Assembly (NCBI GenBank): GCA_037176725.1
Contig: JAZBRS010000020.1
Coordinates: 87,118,001-87,182,000 of the forward strand
DNA length: 64,000 nt
Source: Posidonia oceanica
Taxonomy: Eukaryota > Streptophyta > Magnoliopsida > Alismatales > Posidoniaceae
Direction of reading: 5' to 3'
A program made the position numbers and the translations under genes. Below are positions 45,501-57,000 of this stretch, piece by piece; the first letter of the stretch is position 1; each line of letters opens with the position of its first letter. Under the pieces are notes generated by a model. That model saw only the letters and a list, made by a program, of their open reading frames with translations, made no database searches and was not told the DNA's origin.

Positions 45501-48500
45501 ATCTGCATGTTGAGGAAGAAACAGAAACTATTAACCTCGGCACAGCCGAAGAAACCAAAGAAGTTCGCATCAGCGCCCTGCTATCACCACAAGTCAGGAT
45601 AGAGTTCATCGCATTCCTGAGGGAGTACGCGGACGTCTTCGCCTGGACTTATGAAGACATGGTCGGCCTGGATGTCGAAATAGTGGTCCATAACTTGCCC
45701 TTGAAGCCAGATGCCAAGCCAGTAAAGCAGAAACTGAGAAGATGGCGACCGCAGTGGCTGCTCATGATTAAGGAAGAAATAATGAAGCAGCTTGATGTTA
45801 ACTTTTTAAAGGTCGTCCTTTACCCCGAATGGCTTGCAAACATCGTGCCAGTGCCCAAGAAGGACGGCCGGATCCGGGTATGTATCGACTACAGGGACCT
45901 GAACAAGGCGAGTCCCAAGGACGACTTCCCACTGCCTCACATTGACGTCCTAGTCGACAATACCGCAGGCCACAAGATGCTATCCTTTATGGACGGCTTC
46001 TCTGGCTATAATCAGATCAAGATGGCAGAAGAAGACATGGAAAAAACTTCGTTCATCACCCCCTGGGGGGTCTTCTGTTATCAGGTTATGCCGTTTGGGT
46101 TGAAGAATGCTGGCGCAACATATCAGAGGGCCATGACCACACTTTTCCACGACCTCATGCACCAAGAAGTGGAGGTCTATGTGGATGACATGATCGCGAA
46201 GACCAAGGAGCCTGAGGATCACCTTAGTTGCCTAAAGAAGCTCTTTGACCGTCTGAGGAAGTACAGACTGAGGCTTAACCCCAACAAGTGCGTATTCGGG
46301 GTTTCATCTGGCAAACTGCTCGGCTACATTGTTAGCTAAAGGGGGATTGAAGTGGACCCGATGAAAGCTAAAGCCATCGTGGAGATGCCACCCCCTAGAA
46401 CCGAGAAGGAGGTTCGAGGCCTACTTGGGCATTTACAGTACATCAGCTGCTTCATTGCACAGCTCACGCCCATCTGCGAGCCCATCTTCAAACTCCTGAG
46501 GAAAAATGCACAAATCGACTGAAATGAAGAATGTCAAGCCGCATTTGAGAAGATCAAGCAGCTGCTGGTCAAGCCCCCAGTCTTGGTCCCTCCCACACCA
46601 GGAGGACCTCTGCTCCTCTATTTGTCAACCACACAGCATTCCATGGGTGCCGTCCTGGGCCAACACGACGAGTCTGGCAGGAAGGAGCGCGCCATCTACT
46701 ACCTGAGCAAAAAGTTCAATGAATGTGAAGCCAGGTACAGCGTGATGGAGAAGACCTGTTTATCCCTTGTCTGGGCCGCACAGAAACTGAGGCACTATAT
46801 GATGGCGTACCCAGTTCAGCTTTTGTGCCGGCATGATCCCATCAAGTTCCTCTTCCAAAAGCCGGCTCTGGTGGGCAGATGTGTCAAGTGGCAGGTGTTG
46901 TTGTCCCAATATGACATCACTTTTGTCACACAGAGATCTATGAAGGGCCAGGCTATGGCGGATCACCTCGCAGACTTCCCTCTGCCTGAATATCAACCCC
47001 TCCAGACGCAGTTCCCTGACGAAGACATTCTTTTTGCGACGGAGGACTCAGAAGAGAAAGGCCCTGAAGAGCAAGAGCAGTGGCGGCTGTACTTCGACGG
47101 CGCCGTCAATAAGAAGGGTCGAGGCATAGGCGCAGTGCTAACCACGCCCCAGGGACAGATGATTCCTTTTGCGAGGAAGCTGACTTTCGCATGCACGAAC
47201 AATGAAGCAGAATACGAGGCATGCATCCTGGGTTTGAAAGTCGCCCTCGAACACAAAGCACAGAAGTTGCACGTGCACGGTGATGCCATGTTGGTAATCT
47301 CTCAGGTGAATGGCGACTGGAAGACAAAAGACCCCAAGCTCGTGCCATATCACGAATGTCTGCTGAGGCTAATAGAGGAGTTCAAGAGCATTGATTTCAC
47401 ATACATGAACAGGGCAAAAAATGCGTATGCAGACGCATTAGCGACCTTGGCTTCTTGGCTCAGCATACCAGACAACAGTATGGTAGATGTGTCAGTCACC
47501 TGCATTGAGGAGCCTGCCCATTGCATGAATATAGAGGAGGCAGATCCGACAGTGGAGCAGCCATGGTATCATGATATCAAAGCATTCTTGGAGTCCGGTA
47601 GCGTCCCGTCTGGCACCACTGCAGAAGATAAGAGAACTTTGGCGCGTCTGGCGTCGAAGTATGTACTGGGGGCCGGACAGTTATACAGAAGATCATATAA
47701 TCAGATGCTATTACGCTGCTTGGACAAACCAGAGGCTGACACCTTAATGCTTCAAGTGCATGCCGGGACCTGTGGCCCGCACATGAACGGTGTCCTTTTA
47801 GCTAAGAAAATCATGCTCCAAGGGTATTTCTGGCAAACCATGGAAGCAGACTGTTGCCGTTTCGTGCGTAAATGCCACAACTGTCAGATCCATGGCAATT
47901 TCATCAAGGCTCCCCCTCATCAGCTGCACAACATGTCCTCGCCATGGCCTTTCTCCACTTGGGGGATCGACGTCATTGGCGCAATACACCCTGCTGCTTC
48001 AAATGGCCATCGCTTCATCATGGTGGCAATAGACTACTTCACTAAGTGGGTGGAAGCAGCTTCCTACAGGACAGTCACCGCAGTGGCAACCGAGAAGTTC
48101 ATCAGAAACAACATCGTTGCCCGGTACGGGGTCCCTCACTCCATCATCTCTGATAATGGCACGAACTTCATTGCCAAAAGAACTGAGGAGTTCCTACAGA
48201 ATTTCAGAATCAAGCATCACCGCTCCTCACCATACCGGCCTCAGATGAATGGAGCAGTGGAGTCTGCCAACAAGAACATCATCAAGATCATGAAGAAGAT
48301 GGCAGAAACCCACAAGGATTGGCACGATCAGCTCCCGTACGCACTCTGGGCGTACAGGACATCAATCCGGACCTCGACAGGAGCCACCCCGTACTCGCTG
48401 GTGTACGGCATGGAAGCTGTATTGCCTGTTGAAGTGGAGATCCCCTCGCTGCGAATCTTGCGAGAAGCTGAGTTGGAAGAGGCAGAATGGGTCGAAGACC

Positions 48501-48805
48501 GCTGCGTCCAACTGAACCTGATTGAGGAGCACAGACTACAAGCCATGCACAATGCCCATTGTTATCAGAAGCGAATGGCTAGAGCATTCTTGAAGAAAGT
48601 CCGGCCCAGAAGCTTCCAGCCCGGAGACCTTGTTCTGCGTGCCATTCATCTATCGGACGGTCGAGGCAAATTCCGACCTAATTGGCGCGGACCCTTTGTA
48701 GTTAAGCAGATCTTCTCAGGCGGCGCAGTAACTCTTGAGGACATGGACCAGGTCGAGCAGTCTGAGCCGGTCAACATGTGCTACCTCAAGAAGTACTATC
48801 AGTAG
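42524..48805 (+). pseudogene. pro-pol polyprotein: protease, G-patch, RT, two RNase H domains, integrase
   Basis: This is a single 2094-codon frame with stops TAA at 44561, TAA at 46337 and TGA at 46520. The protease active site is DNGSG (codon 255, nucleotide 43286) with LLGRPW later. A G-patch-like Gly-rich segment is at about 427-460. 44100-45560 is low-complexity Ser/Thr/Glu/Gln sequence, where Ogre elements are known to carry an intron. RT spans 45570-46340 with YVDDM at 46178. A first RNase H-like region follows, then a second, archaeal-type one (YFDGAV, NNEAEYEA, HGDAMLVI, YADALA; 47090-47460). Integrase has an HHCC-like zinc region and D-D-E at 47969, 48152 and 48260 (35 residues between D and E), and a WRGPFVV motif near the C-terminus. 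Everything but the stops looks functional. Confidence 0.92.
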
Positions 48806-50145
48806 CCGAGAGTAGCCATTGCGGACTCTTCCTCCCATTTGTCGTGTTCTCGCCATTTGCATATCTTTGCATCTCTTTTTGCTCTATCTCCTCCATACTT
48901 TACTTCATCCCATTTCCTACATTCCCTGACATTGCAGCACTCCCGTGCACCTCTACTCATCTCGTTCACATTCTCTTGTCAAACCATGCATTGCATAGTT
49001 GCCCGGTGATGAAAACCGGAGGTGCTTGCCTGCTGCGAAAGGAGTCTCCCGACCTCACCTGATACTACTTAGATGTCTTGACTAGTGAGGGAGCCACCAC
49101 CCAATGAGAGCGGGCGAAATGCCCAAACCCCTAAGGACCTACACCCTTTAGAAGAGTGCTAGGTGCTGGTCAGAAAGCAGTACATACCCCAGCCTAGATG
49201 TGCGAAAAAAGAAAGAGAAAAAGAGAGCCAAAAGCCTGTACCCGAAAGACCCTAATGCCCATCTCCCCCGGGGGAGGGGACAGCGGAAACCTGCAAGCCA
49301 AAAAGAAGAGGAAAGAAAAAGAAGAAGAAAAAAGGGAACAAAGAAAAAAGAAGAAAAAGCAAAAGGAGAATGATAGAAAAGAAAAGGGAGAAGGGGACAA
49401 AGGCCCCATTCCCGCAAAAAAAAAAGAAGAAGAAAAAAAAGGAAGAAAAAGAAGAGAATAAAGGCAAGCAGGGTAACCCCGTACCTCTCACCTACCCCAG
49501 AAAAGAGCCAAAGCCCGGGTCAGGTCCTCCTCGCTCCCAAAATGGGGATAAAGAGGGCCCTATACACCGACATTAAAAAAAGAGAGAGAGGAAAAAGAGT
49601 TAGGAGTGAGTGTAAGTCCTTGAGAGTTTGGCATGGAGCCCGTCCTCTCTACACCACCACCAAACATCACCCATACCTTCCCCCAGAGTGCCACCAACAA
49701 GTCAGGAGTCCGAGTAAGGACCGCTCCCTTTCCGTGCAGCAGGCACCAAAGCACCCCGATACTGAGGGCAAACTACACCAAATCACACGCATTGGCATTT
49801 TCCAGTCATCTCCACCCTCTCTGATCATCCTACTCCGCAAAGGCTCACTCCAGCGCTGAGACAGTACCTCTACTTAGCATGCGTTGGCACCGTCAGGTTG
49901 CGACAACCCGGGGTTCCCGACAACCCCCGCCACATCAACAAGAATGCCCTTATGCTTATACATGTTCAATCACCATAGTCTGAATGTTTACTGCTTATAC
50001 ATGTTGCACCTGTTCCTACCAGTTTCAGAATCTGCTTTCCTATGATCGTTTTGTGCCTATATGAGCTCTGATAATTCACAGCCTTGGCAACAGGTATCTG
50101 AAGACTCTTGTGACAATTGTCTGCCCACATCCTGCAATCGGTGCA
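48806..50145 (+). mobile_element. Spacer between integrase and the extra ORF
   Basis: Noncoding. 49200-49610 is strongly purine-rich (AAGAAGAAGAAAAAAGGG-type runs), giving spurious Lys/Glu or Phe/Ser-rich ORFs. The rest shows no motif. A splice acceptor feeding the downstream ORF could lie here but cannot be picked by eye. Confidence 0.6.
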
Positions 50146-51348
50146 ATGGGTTTCCCCACCTTGGTAACCCCCACACACTGTTCTGAGATCCTGCGAGAAT
50201 GGATCAGCAAGCTGACAAGAGATGACTGTGAGAAGCTGCGCCTGTGGGGCATTCCGACCAAGCTGCTCAAGGCTGCTGATGTAGAAGTAAGCCGCCATCT
50301 TCTGTGTGCTGCTGCGCGATTCTGGAAACCAGCACACCATGTCTTCCGTTTCGGCAAAACTGAACTGACACCCACACTGGAAGAAGTGCGCCGGATCTGC
50401 GGCTTTTCCAAGATCTTGGGGCCGCCCATCTTCATGAGGCGTGACGGATACTTGGCAGTCTTGAAACAGCTGACCGGCCTCTCTACCCAAAGTTTCCAGC
50501 AGAAGCTGATTTGTACCAGCGGGCCTGCGCCTCTGCTTCGCCTAGAGTACTTTGATGATATTATGGAAAAGCGCACTGAACTTGGAGACGAGGTGTGGCT
50601 CCGAGGGTTTGTCACCCGTTTCCTAGGCGAGCTGGTCTTTACTCATGGCAAGGTAACAGTGGCCGTCGAGATCGCAGAAATTGCATTAGCGGTGGTGACC
50701 CAGCACATAGACCTGGCACCGGTTGTCTTGGCAGAAACCTACCGCGGTCTGGACCGCATCTCGCATCGCTGCCGCCACTTTCATGGTTGCGGATCATTCA
50801 TTCAGGTCTGGCTAGCGGCGCACACTGAGATAGACCTTCTGCGCCCCCAGGTGCATGCTTTCGAGGCCTACTGCAGCAGCGGCCATGCCAAGGCAATCAG
50901 GAGCGTCAAGGAAGAATATGAAAGGCTATCAGGACTGACAGACGACACGGTCACATGGCGTATCATTCCTTCTGCAGCCGAAGCATTCACTGTCTTCTTC
51001 AATACACACGACATGCGTCTGGTTGTGCTACCAGGATTTATTGCGGGTGTAGAATATCACCCTATCAGAGTCATGCGCCAGTTTGGCTTCCAGCAGGGCG
51101 CCTTTGTCGACAGCACAGCGCCTAAGCTTCTTCAAGAATATCCACTCAGCACAATTGCCCCCACGAAGGAGCTGGCCAACCTGATGCAGCATGGTGTGCA
51201 ATCAACAGACATCGCTGCGACAGAAGGTGTAGGGTGTACCCCCGAGTACATCACTAAAGTGCAGGACCTCTGGCCCATTGACGAAATCCCGCCGAGCGGT
51301 CCCTTATTCCCTGACTCCGGAAGATCAAAGAAGGCTCGAACCGGCTAG
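50146..51348 (+). CDS. Extra ORF downstream of integrase, DUF7745 / plant-mobile-domain-like
   Basis: 400 aa from ATG 50146 (GTGCAATGGG). The frame is intact despite the stops in pol. Recognisable pattern: an N-terminal helical part (LREWISKLTRDDCEKLRLWG), then ARFWKPAHHVFRFGKTELT followed by PTLEEVRRICGF, then a mid-region with WLAAHTEIDLL, and a later block HPIRVMRQFGFQQGAF. The FxFGxxELxPTLEE and RVMRQFGxxQ patterns are those I associate with DUF7745 and plant mobile domain proteins, known both as host genes and as extra ORFs in Ogre-type elements. Their biochemical function is unknown to me. It has no signal peptide or clear membrane segment, so it is not a classical envelope. The C-terminus is basic (RSKKARTG). 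Translation probably needs splicing or a separate promoter. Confidence 0.72.
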   Translation: MGFPTLVTPTHCSEILREWISKLTRDDCEKLRLWGIPTKLLKAADVEVSRHLLCAAARFWKPAHHVFRFGKTELTPTLEEVRRICGFSKILGPPIFMRRDGYLAVLKQLTGLSTQSFQQKLICTSGPAPLLRLEYFDDIMEKRTELGDEVWLRGFVTRFLGELVFTHGKVTVAVEIAEIALAVVTQHIDLAPVVLAETYRGLDRISHRCRHFHGCGSFIQVWLAAHTEIDLLRPQVHAFEAYCSSGHAKAIRSVKEEYERLSGLTDDTVTWRIIPSAAEAFTVFFNTHDMRLVVLPGFIAGVEYHPIRVMRQFGFQQGAFVDSTAPKLLQEYPLSTIAPTKELANLMQHGVQSTDIAATEGVGCTPEYITKVQDLWPIDEIPPSGPLFPDSGRSKKARTG

Positions 51349-51920
51349 AGCCATCATGTAGCTGTCATCCTGTCTCTCTTTCAAGTTGTGCTGTACTTTT
51401 TGGCTTGACACGGGCATGTAACCAACAATTCTATCAATGCAAAACTATTTTGTGCTGGCTGTTCACATTTCAAGGCTGATCTTGCATTTCATGCTCCTCG
51501 CCGCTCACATCCGGAGGCCCCTTGGCCCGACTGATCGCCCACATGACGCAGGAAAGTCCTCAGCAAACGACCCAGGCTCCAGGACCTCCGCGAACTCGCG
51601 CCGTCCAACCTGCTACCGGACATACCCGGCTGAGTCTCCTTTGGGCTGGTACCCCAAACTACTCGTCTGACAAACGCGTCAGTTTTGTCCATCCTCCGCT
51701 TTCTCGGTACCGGGGACATTTCGACCAACCCCTGGCATCATCCTGATACCAGGGGCATCTTTTCAGACGCCCCGCGATATCCCACCCTTATCTCATCTCC
51801 TCTTTGCCGGCCGATAAGTCCGATATCTTATCACCACTCCCAACCAATCAATCTCATCATTATCTCATCTCCTCTTTGCCGGCCGATAAGTCCGATATCT
51901 TATCACCTTTTTCAACCAAG

Positions 51921-52390
51921 CTCTCATCATTACCTCACCCCCCTTCTTTAGCAATAGTTCTCATCATTACCTCATCCCCCTTCTTTAGCAATAGTTCTCA
52001 TCATTACCTCATCCCCCTTCTTTAGCAGTAGCTCTCATCACTACCTCATCCCCCTTCTTTAGCAGTAGCCTCTCATCATGATCCCATCCCCCTTCTTTAG
52101 CAATAGTTCTCATCACTACCTCATCCCCCTTCTTTAGCAGTAGCTCTCATCATTACCTCATCCCCCTTCTCTAGCAATAGTTCTCATCATTACCTCACCC
52201 CCCTTCTTTAGCAATAGTTCTCATCATTACCTCATCCCCCTTCTTTAGCAGTAGCTCTCATCACTACCTCATCCCCCTTCTTTAGCAATAGTTCTCATCA
52301 TGATCTCATCCCCCTCTTTAGCAGTAGTTCTCATCATGAACTCATCCCCCTCTTTAGCAGTAGCCTCTCATCATGATCTCATCCCCTCTT
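51921..52390. repeat. 37-bp minisatellite, about twelve copies
   Basis: Units read TCTCATCATTACCTCATCCC followed by a TTCTTTAGCAATAG-type tail. Variants have GCAGTAG and ATCATGATC. Confidence 0.92.
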
Positions 52391-52494
52391 ATCAAGCACT
52401 CCTCAATCAATCACTCATCAATCAATCATTCAGCAATCAATCATTCAGCATTCGATCACTCATCACTCGATCATTCATCAATCAAGCACCCTTA

Positions 52495-53545
52495 GGCTGA
52501 TATCCTAAACTATCAACAGTCAAGCACTCTCAGGCTGATATCCTAAACTATCTACTCTCAGGCTGATATTCCTAAACTATCGACCCAGACTGATATCCTA
52601 AACTATCTATTCTCAGGCTGATATTCCTAAACTATCTATCTTCTGGCCGATCCATGGTTGGCCCGCAGTTGTGTTATACGGCTGACATCCAGTAACTATC
52701 CCTCGCAGTGCCGCCAGGCTGATAACCTAAACTATCTATCTAGGCTGGTAACCTAAACTACCTAGGCTGATATCCTAAACTATCTATCCAGGCTGATATT
52801 CAAACTATCCGGCATCTGCGTTATACGGCTGACATCCAGTAACTGTCCCTCGTAATTGCCCCCTCCAGTTGATAGGACTGTAAACTATCTATCTAGGCTG
52901 ATATCCTAAACTATCTAGGCTGATATCCTAAACTATCTACTCTCAGGCTGATATTCCTAAACTATCGATCCAGGCTGATATCCTAAACTATCCATGGCAA
53001 TTACGTTATACGGCTGATATCCAGTAACTATCCCTTGCAATTGCTCTTTCCAGTTGATAGGACTGTAAACTATCGCTAGGCTGATAACCTAAACTATCGA
53101 TCTAGGCTGATATCCTAAACTATCCATCGCAATTGCATTATACGGCTGACATCCAGTAACTGTCCCTCGCAAGGCCGCCAGGCTGATAACCTAAACTATC
53201 GATCTAGGCTGGTAACCTAAACTACCTAGGCTGATATCCTAAACTATCTATCCAGGCTGATATTCCTAAACTATCCGGCACTTGCGTTATACGGCTGATA
53301 TCCAGTAACTATCCCTCATGGTTTGCCCTTTCCAGTTGATAGGACTGTAAACTATCAATCTAGGCTGATATCCTAAACTATCTAGGCTGATATCCTAAAC
53401 TATCTATCTAGGCTGATATCCTAAACTATCTATGGCAACCATGTTATACGGCTGATATCCAGTAACTATCACTCACAACTGCGCATTCCGGTTGATAGGA
53501 CCGTAAACTATCGCCAGGCTGATAACCTAAACTATCGCCCTCGGC
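52495..53545. repeat. 22-bp minisatellite with higher-order organisation
   Basis: The basic unit is AGGCTGATATCCTAAACTATCT. At intervals of about 135-180 bp (52674, 52822, 53003, 53139, 53287, 53443) a distinct block GTTATACGGCTGATATCCAG is interposed, often followed by a GTTGATAGGACTGTAAACTA block, so a compound unit has itself been amplified. Confidence 0.9.
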
Positions 53546-54033
53546 TGATGATCCGAAACTCATCCGGTCGATAAGTCCGACAACTTATCACCTCCCCGCG
53601 CGACTCCGTCCCAAAAGACGAAGCCCCGCATCCTTCCGCGTCTGGGAAAAGGTCCGCCTCTCCCGTCGCGCCTTTGTAGCCTTGGCTATCCTTCCTTTCG
53701 TGGCAGGTCTGGACCTCCCGTCGAACTCTACAGCGCGCTGCAACGTCCCTCTTCAGCATCGTCAGCATCGCCGACGTCACCAGCGTCGCTTCGGCCTCCC
53801 CGGTCGGTACTAACTCTAACACTAACTTTTGCATTGCATCCGCATCAGCATGCGTCGCATGCATTGCATCTCACCCATTTGCACCTGCACTTTGCATTGC
53901 GGCAACGATCCACGATGTTCGGCGCATCCGCCGAATAAGTGGCTCACGCCGATAGCAAACCCTCTGCTCTCGCCAGTCAAATGGGGTGTCTCGTCAACCC
54001 TGAGCAGCGGCCTCGCTTCGCTCGGCCTCGCTC

Positions 54034-54044
54034 AGGGAGGGGCA
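54034..54044 (+). other. Polypurine tract of the Ogre-like element
   Basis: AGGGAGGGGCA, followed by TC and the 3' LTR start TGTTGACACC. Confidence 0.85.
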
Positions 54045-54046
54045 TC

Positions 54047-57000
54047 TGTTGACACCCCATTTTGACAGGCTGGATCGTTTGGAGCCTTCCAGTGGCTGCT
54101 GGACCCGAACCCAGACCCAAACCTACACCTTCCTCTCCTTCTTTCCCCTCAAAACAAGCCTGAACTTGACCTGAGCTTACCCCCCTTTCCCGAACCTGAA
54201 AACCCACCAAAATCCATAGGAACACTCACCCCTGATGACTTAGCAAACCCACCGAAAAGCCTGCAAAATCTCAAACCAGACCCCTCCCAAAAACCCTAGG
54301 AAACTTAGGCGAAAATACCCTTTTTCTACACCTCAAAACCCCTCCAAAACTTCCTCAAAACTGAACCAAAACTCCAGGAATAGAACTAGAAACCCTAGAC
54401 CCCGCACCCGCCAAATTTCACCCCTTTCCGAGACTCCTAAGACCCCCTTTTGCCTGGATTATCGTTTTCTCTCTCCGGGATTATCGTTTTCTCTCTCCTC
54501 TCTCTCTCCTGATTATCGTCTCTCTTTTCATCCCCTTCTTGCCCTTTCTCTGGCTTGGCTGTGGGCCCCCTTTGTACTCCTATCCTTTCTCCATCTTATT
54601 CCTATTTTTATTTTATTTTTAGCAATTTTCCTGAGTTTTAAAAAATCTTTTCCCCAAACCTATCTCTTTCCCCTTTTATTCTCCTTTTTCCCCTTTTCTT
54701 CCTCTTTTCCTTTTCCTCCTTCTCTCTTTTGCAAAAACCCATAAAAATCCTTAAAAAGCTGTAAAACCCCAAAACATAAAAGAAACAAATCAGAACTCCA
54801 AGAAAAACAACTAAAAAACATTAAACAAATGATTAAAAACTCAAAATTAACTAAATCAAGCTAAAAAGAAAATCAGGCATGCAAACTAAAAAATGCAAAA
54901 CAAACTAAAGGAAAATACTGTAAAATCAAGTAAAAAACTGAAATAAAATCAGAACCTACCCAAGATAAAAACCCCACTGAAAGAATTAAAAAAACAAACC
55001 CCAAGGGAAAGAATTAAAAATCAAATGCTAAAACAAGTAATTAAAGGAGACAAAAGGCTTAACCTAATAAACATGAGAAAAAACAGCATAAGAACCTAAT
55101 TAAAAAAGGAAAAAGAAAATACAGTTAAAAGACTTAAAACACTTAATCAAACCAGAAAAATCCAACTAAAAAAACATCAAGAAGAATTAACAAATAAAAA
55201 TCAAAAACATAGGTCAAAGGACTTAAAGAAAGAAAATATGAAAGACTAGAACTAAAAAGCCCAAAACCCACTCAAAATAATATAAAAATAAATCCTAAAA
55301 ATCCTAATTAACATCCTAAAATACTTAACAAGAAAACACAATTTTAAAAACAATTTAAAAGAATTTAACCAACACTTAATCAAGTGGAAAATGAATTAAC
55401 AACAAAAGAAAACCCTAAAACCCTAATCAAGCCTAAAACACATTAATTAACCTGAAAACGGACATTAAAAAATCTAATTAAACGCCTAACCTACAACCCA
55501 AGTCATCTAATATTTTTATTTATTTTTATCCTATTTTTTCCTATTTTATTTCCCTACTTCTTTCCATCTTTCTTTCTTCCTTCTTTTTATCCTTTCTTTT
55601 CTTCTTTACTGGGCTCACCAGCCCATTACTCTTTCTTATCTTTTTTAAACCCGCAGCCCACAGCTACAGTCGTCGTCCTCCTTCCCTCCTCCCGCAGGTC
55701 TACAGTGCCGGCTGCACAGCTACAGTCCTGCCATGGCAGCTGCAGCGCCAGCACCTGTCACCGCAGACCTGTGCTCGCACGTCTCTGCCGGACCGGACCG
55801 GCGTGCGCCGCACCGCGTCCGTGCCTCCTGCCACCGCCTCTCCGCATTAATTCGCCACAGCCAAGCCTGCAAGAAACCAGAATTTTAAGAGCGAAAAAGG
55901 AGGGGAAATGGGGGTGCGTTTTCAGGAGAGGAGAAAAGAAGGAGAGCATCCCGGAAGAGAGAGGAACCATTCCAGCGAATTCCCAGCGAGAGGGTGACCC
56001 TTTCTTCCTCTGAAATCCACCAGAGAACACCGAACCTCCGCCTCTTCTTTCCACGGCGAACCAGAGGCTGAAAACACCTCCGGAACCACTCGAAATCCAC
56101 TCCCCAATCTCGCCCGAGTTCCCAGCAACTCCTTCCCCTCCTTCCACAGCGAAGCAACCCGCATTTCACCCAGAAATCCCTCTGAAACTCACACCGAACC
56201 CAACGCAAACCCATCCGAGAATTCCCAACTCCACAGACCACCTCTCCTCCCTAAACTCTGCCCCGTTACTCACTGAGATACTACCTCTCCAACCCCGCTT
56301 TGCTTCACCTCCAGTTCCCCTCACAGACGAAACGCCCCACTTCAAACACCTTGCTCCATTTCGGTCCGAAATCGACTCCACCTCCAAACCCTTCCCACGG
56401 CCTCTAGAAGACCCTTTTGACCACCCAGCATCATCCACCGAACCTCCAGCTGCTCACCGGAAGCCTCCGTTCGATCCGGAGGGCGACAACCCGCTCCCCC
56501 GACCTCAGGCGACACCTGCAGCACCCAAAAATCCCGCCCTCTTCCTCCAGCATCAGAACTCCACCCCGAGCGCTCGGCAAGCTCCGGAGGATCGCCTGGA
56601 GTCGATCCCAACCCTCGCGAGCCACCGACGACCGCGGTGGCGCTCAGACGACCACCGCCGGCACCTGCAGGACCCACCTACGTCGGGGAGACGCTCCGGA
56701 CGGCAGAACAGGTGCCACTTCTTCCCCTTCCCTTAGTTTTCTCTCCCGCGTGCTTCCTAGCCCCTTAGATGTAGGTTTCTGGTCCTCCTGCTCCGAATCA
56801 AGTCGCCGCTCCGGTCATCTTCTCCGGCACAGTCCTCCGGCCTTCATGACGCTCCAGCCAGTGGAACGCGATCCCGATGACTCCCTCAGCTCCGCACGAG
56901 CGTCAGGAGGCTCCTCCGGTCTTCGGAATGCAGCTCCGCTGCGTCGAATGGCTGGACCGAGCTCCAGACCTTCTGCAGAGCTCCGGCGAGCGCTCCGGCG

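Larger units (their letters stand above)
51349..54033 (+). mobile_element. 3' UTR of the Ogre-like element
   Basis: Noncoding. It is made of successive minisatellites: a 70-bp duplication with CTCTTTGCCGGCCGATAAGT (51791-51910), a 37-bp array, a short ATCAATCATTCAGC array (52390-52490) and a 22-bp array with higher-order structure, then unique GC-rich sequence (53560-54033). Confidence 0.85.

Noticed and set aside
49200..49610. Lys/Glu-rich ORFs after integrase
   Set aside because: Purine-rich low-complexity DNA in the spacer, with no initiation context or domain.
51921..53545. CRISPR-like repeats
   Set aside because: The repeats are contiguous minisatellite units without unique spacers, inside a plant retrotransposon UTR.
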